This document shows, piece after piece, positions 14,472 through 15,507 of a stretch of 15,507 nucleotides of DNA. The stretch is from contig JBKPAA010000135.1 of NCBI GenBank assembly GCA_046726215.1, positions 1 to 15,507 on the forward strand, in the 5' to 3' direction. How positions within the stretch are numbered: the first letter of the stretch is position 1; every line of letters begins with the position of its first letter. The position numbers were made by a program, and so were the translations under genes. Under the pieces are notes generated by a model. That model worked only from the letters and a program-made list of their open reading frames with translations, was not told the origin of the DNA and made no database searches. The stretch comes from DASQUK01 sp046726215 (GTDB lineage: Bacteria > Actinomycetota > Acidimicrobiia > Acidimicrobiales > VFJN01).

Positions 14472-14500
14472 GTGGGTTGGGTGCCGCCGTACGCTTGGGC

Positions 14501-15507
14501 ATGACCCTCACCGGCTCCTATTGGCCAGCGGACACGAGCGAAGAAGTCCATGAGACAACCATCGGCGACGCGCTGCGGGACGCGGCGACAGCCGCAGCCG
14601 ACCGGACTGCGCTGGTGGCGGGGATGCCGGATCCCGCCGACCGCCGCCGATGGACATATGCCGAGCTGTTACGCGATGCCGAACTGGTGGCCCGTAGCCT
14701 CCTGACCCGCTTCGAGCCGGGCGAACGCGTAGCGGTCTGGGCGCCCAACATCCCCGAATGGGTGATCCTCCAATATGGTGCCGCCCTGGCGGGCTTGGTG
14801 CTGGTAACGGTCAACCCGGCCTACACCGCGACGGAACTCGAGTACGTGCTGCGACAGTCCCGCGCCGCCGGACTGTTCCTCTTGCCTGCGTACCGTGCCA
14901 ACCCGATGGCGAAGTCCTTGGAGTCCGTCCGTCCCGGGTTGCCTGACCTTCGCGAGGCCATCTTGTTTACCGAGTGGCAGGGCTTCCTCGCGTCGGCCGA
15001 ATCCGCTGAGCCCGCCTTGCCTGAGGTCCGGCCGGGCGACGCTGCTGCCCTGCTGTACACGTCGGGCACCACCGGGTTCCCAAAGGGCGCCGTGCTCAAC
15101 CATCGCGGAATGACCAACGACGCCCGCTTCATCGCCCAGCGCTGGGGGATGGCGGAGGGTGACGTGATGGTCAACCCGATGCCCTTGTTCCATGCAGGTG
15201 GATGCGTGATGGCCGTGCTCGGCGCGGTGGCCAAGCTCGGCACCTACGTGCCAGTCCTCGCCTTCGACCCCGCTCTCGTCCTCGAGCTGATCGAAACGGA
15301 GCAGGCCGCCCTCAGCGGTGGAGTGCCCACGATGCTGATCGCCATGATGGAGCACCCTGACCTCGCCAAGCGCGATCTGTCGTCACTGCGTTCGGTCGGA
15401 TCAGGCGGTGCCCCGGTTCCGGCCGACCTTGTCCGCCGGATCGAGGCGACCCTCGACGTGCGGTTCGCCATTGTGTTCGGTCAGACCGAGTGCATGGCCG
15501 TGGCCAC
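14501..15507 (+). CDS. Acyl-CoA ligase/synthetase (AMP-binding), N-terminal part, cut by window end
   Basis: Adenylate-forming enzyme that activates a carboxylic acid with ATP and passes it to CoA. The visible 335 residues hold the N-terminal domain: WTYAELLRDAELVARSLL, GERVAVWAPNIPEWVILQYGAALAG and VNPAYTATELEYVLRQS. The P-loop is YTSGTTGFPKG (186-196), then MPLFHAGGCV and VGSGGAPVPADLVRRIE, and the second adenylate motif VFGQTEC lies near the window end. The frame is intact throughout. The relatives nearest in pattern are medium/long-chain fatty-acid CoA ligases, but the acid pocket cannot be read. ATG 14501 is the only sensible start; no clear ribosome site precedes it, and the 82-bp tandem repeat ends about 30 bp upstream. 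The C-terminal domain lies beyond the window. Confidence 0.92.
   Translation, partial: MTLTGSYWPADTSEEVHETTIGDALRDAATAAADRTALVAGMPDPADRRRWTYAELLRDAELVARSLLTRFEPGERVAVWAPNIPEWVILQYGAALAGLVLVTVNPAYTATELEYVLRQSRAAGLFLLPAYRANPMAKSLESVRPGLPDLREAILFTEWQGFLASAESAEPALPEVRPGDAAALLYTSGTTGFPKGAVLNHRGMTNDARFIAQRWGMAEGDVMVNPMPLFHAGGCVMAVLGAVAKLGTYVPVLAFDPALVLELIETEQAALSGGVPTMLIAMMEHPDLAKRDLSSLRSVGSGGAPVPADLVRRIEATLDVRFAIVFGQTECMAVA

Noticed and set aside
1..15507. CRISPR array, tRNA or complete insertion sequence
   Set aside because: No regularly spaced repeats; the GTTCGAA words near 6013 and 10953 lie inside protein genes and have no cloverleaf; no intact transposase or terminal inverted repeats.

Overview
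The window is high-GC DNA with NNC/NNG-biased codons and GTG as well as ATG starts. Its families are typical of soil Actinomycetota: a PPOX-class F420-dependent oxidoreductase, an LLM flavin/F420 oxidoreductase, a HTH plus MmyB-like regulator, several TetR regulators, YCII, a RibD/DHFR-like reductase and a GIY-YIG protein. I infer an actinobacterium and cannot place it more finely. There is no tRNA, rRNA, CRISPR array or complete insertion sequence that I can see.

Layout. 0.09-0.92 kb: a 3'-truncated DHFR/RibD-like gene joined to an internal piece of a ferritin-like gene, then a possible methyltransferase 5' scrap. 0.97-3.35 kb: an alpha/beta hydrolase that lacks its nucleophile and histidine, coupled to a SnoaL/NTF2-like gene (both minus). 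Divergent from these are a HTH/MmyB regulator and an overlapping MmcQ/YjbR gene, each broken by one indel. 3.41-5.35 kb: a truncated GIY-YIG gene, an intact DoxX-like membrane protein and an intact class I fructose-bisphosphate aldolase. 5.35-8.6 kb: mostly wreckage, namely a second frameshifted DHFR-like copy, a cysteine-hydrolase remnant, YCII and TetR fragments meeting head to head, and a DUF402 fragment coupled to a frameshifted arginase-family gene. 8.9-11.0 kb: an intact TetR gene divergent from a PPOX-LLM pair, with a candidate operator between them. 11.0-14.3 kb: an MFS 5' fragment, an intact alpha/beta hydrolase, an intact SAM methyltransferase and an MFS 3' fragment. 14.3-15.5 kb: an 82-bp tandem duplication and the first two thirds of an acyl-CoA ligase running off the end.

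The genes do not form one pathway. The clearest working unit is TetR / PPOX / LLM, which looks like a locally regulated redox operon. The strongest overall pattern is a mosaic: about ten intact genes interleaved with about a dozen genes cut by deletions or single-base indels. Either this is a decaying accessory region, or the indels are uncorrected sequencing errors on top of real truncations. A short repeat of about 45-100 bp occurs three times in the same orientation between genes at 8.8, 11.3 and 12.5 kb. I cannot assign it to a known element, and it is the best candidate here for something undescribed.
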